Shown here piece by piece: positions 20,276 through 20,395 of a DNA stretch of 20,395 nt. Source of the stretch: Betaproteobacteria bacterium (lineage in GTDB: Bacteria; Pseudomonadota; Gammaproteobacteria; Burkholderiales; SG8-41); NCBI GenBank assembly GCA_023266245.1, contig JAHFRO010000033.1, positions 4,136-24,530 on the forward strand. Reading direction: 5' to 3'. A program made the translations under genes and the position numbers. How positions within the stretch are numbered: the stretch's first letter is position 1; every line of letters begins with the position of its first letter. A model generated the notes under the pieces. It did not search any database, was not told where the DNA came from, and was given only the letters and a program-made list of their open reading frames with translations.

Positions 20276-20395
20276 ATGACCCACGCCGAATTCGTCGCCG
20301 CCTACGCGCACGGCAAAATCAAGGTCGAGATTGACCCGCAGGGTGCGGCGAAGTTTCTCTCGGCGCGGCTGCTGCTGCCGTTCGTGATGATGCCG
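20276..20395 (+). CDS. Start of an unrecognised protein (runs off the right edge)
   Basis: An ATG at 20276 opens 40 codons to the window edge, beginning MTHAEFVAAYAHGKIKVEID and ending with a hydrophobic stretch, LSARLLLPFVMMP, that could start a membrane helix. It lies 18 bases after the glycosylase gene on the same strand, and codon composition fits the neighbours. There is no strong Shine-Dalgarno sequence. The family cannot be named from this fragment; a small membrane protein is plausible. Confidence 0.5.
   Translation, partial: MTHAEFVAAYAHGKIKVEIDPQGAAKFLSARLLLPFVMMP

Overview
The window looks like core chromosome of a GC-rich betaproteobacterium (Burkholderiales/Nitrosomonadales type; the exact taxon cannot be read from this sequence). 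The evidence is the gene order thrS-infC-rpmI-rplT-pheS-pheT-ihfA-merR-tRNA-Pro, a surE-pcm-nlpD cluster, a RelA with the EFDD synthetase motif, and an orphan Bug/TctC-type solute-binding protein, a family greatly expanded in betaproteobacteria. I see no phage, IS element, CRISPR array, toxin-antitoxin pair or defence island.

Layout, left to right. 1-1565 (minus): the start of an NlpD-like lipoprotein, pcm and surE, with surE and pcm overlapping by four bases. 1659-4165 (minus): a nitrilase-family amidohydrolase, a cupin-fold protein and a Bug solute receptor whose start codon lies nine bases after tRNA-Pro(GGG). 4175-12120 (minus): the translation block of tRNA-Pro, a MerR-like regulator, ihfA, pheT, pheS, rplT, rpmI, infC, thrS and tRNA-Val(GAC). 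12200-14170 (plus): a DUF1330 protein, a secreted FGE-like protein and a FAH-family hydratase/decarboxylase. 14262-18959 (minus): relA and comEC. 19071-20395 (plus): a DUF2062 membrane protein, an AlkA-like DNA glycosylase and the start of an unrecognised protein.

Functionally the central block makes two aminoacyl-tRNA synthetases, initiation factor IF3, ribosomal proteins L20 and L35, and IHF-alpha. It carries several visible control signals. infC has an AUC start codon behind a strong Shine-Dalgarno sequence. A folded element fills the infC-rpmI gap. There is an intrinsic terminator between rplT and pheS, and a second one ends about ten bases before the thrS start codon, between tRNA-Val and thrS.

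The most unusual content is intergenic. At least five gaps (137-162, 7362-7533, 8539-8684, 13302-13330, 14178-14257), and probably the tRNA-Val/thrS gap, hold short-period repeats, most of them folding back as inverted repeats. The sequences differ from gap to gap but the architecture is alike. One sits between pheS and pheT, which are normally nearly contiguous, and appears to supply the pheT ribosome-binding site. These are the best candidates here for an under-described element class; the protein-coding content is otherwise conventional.
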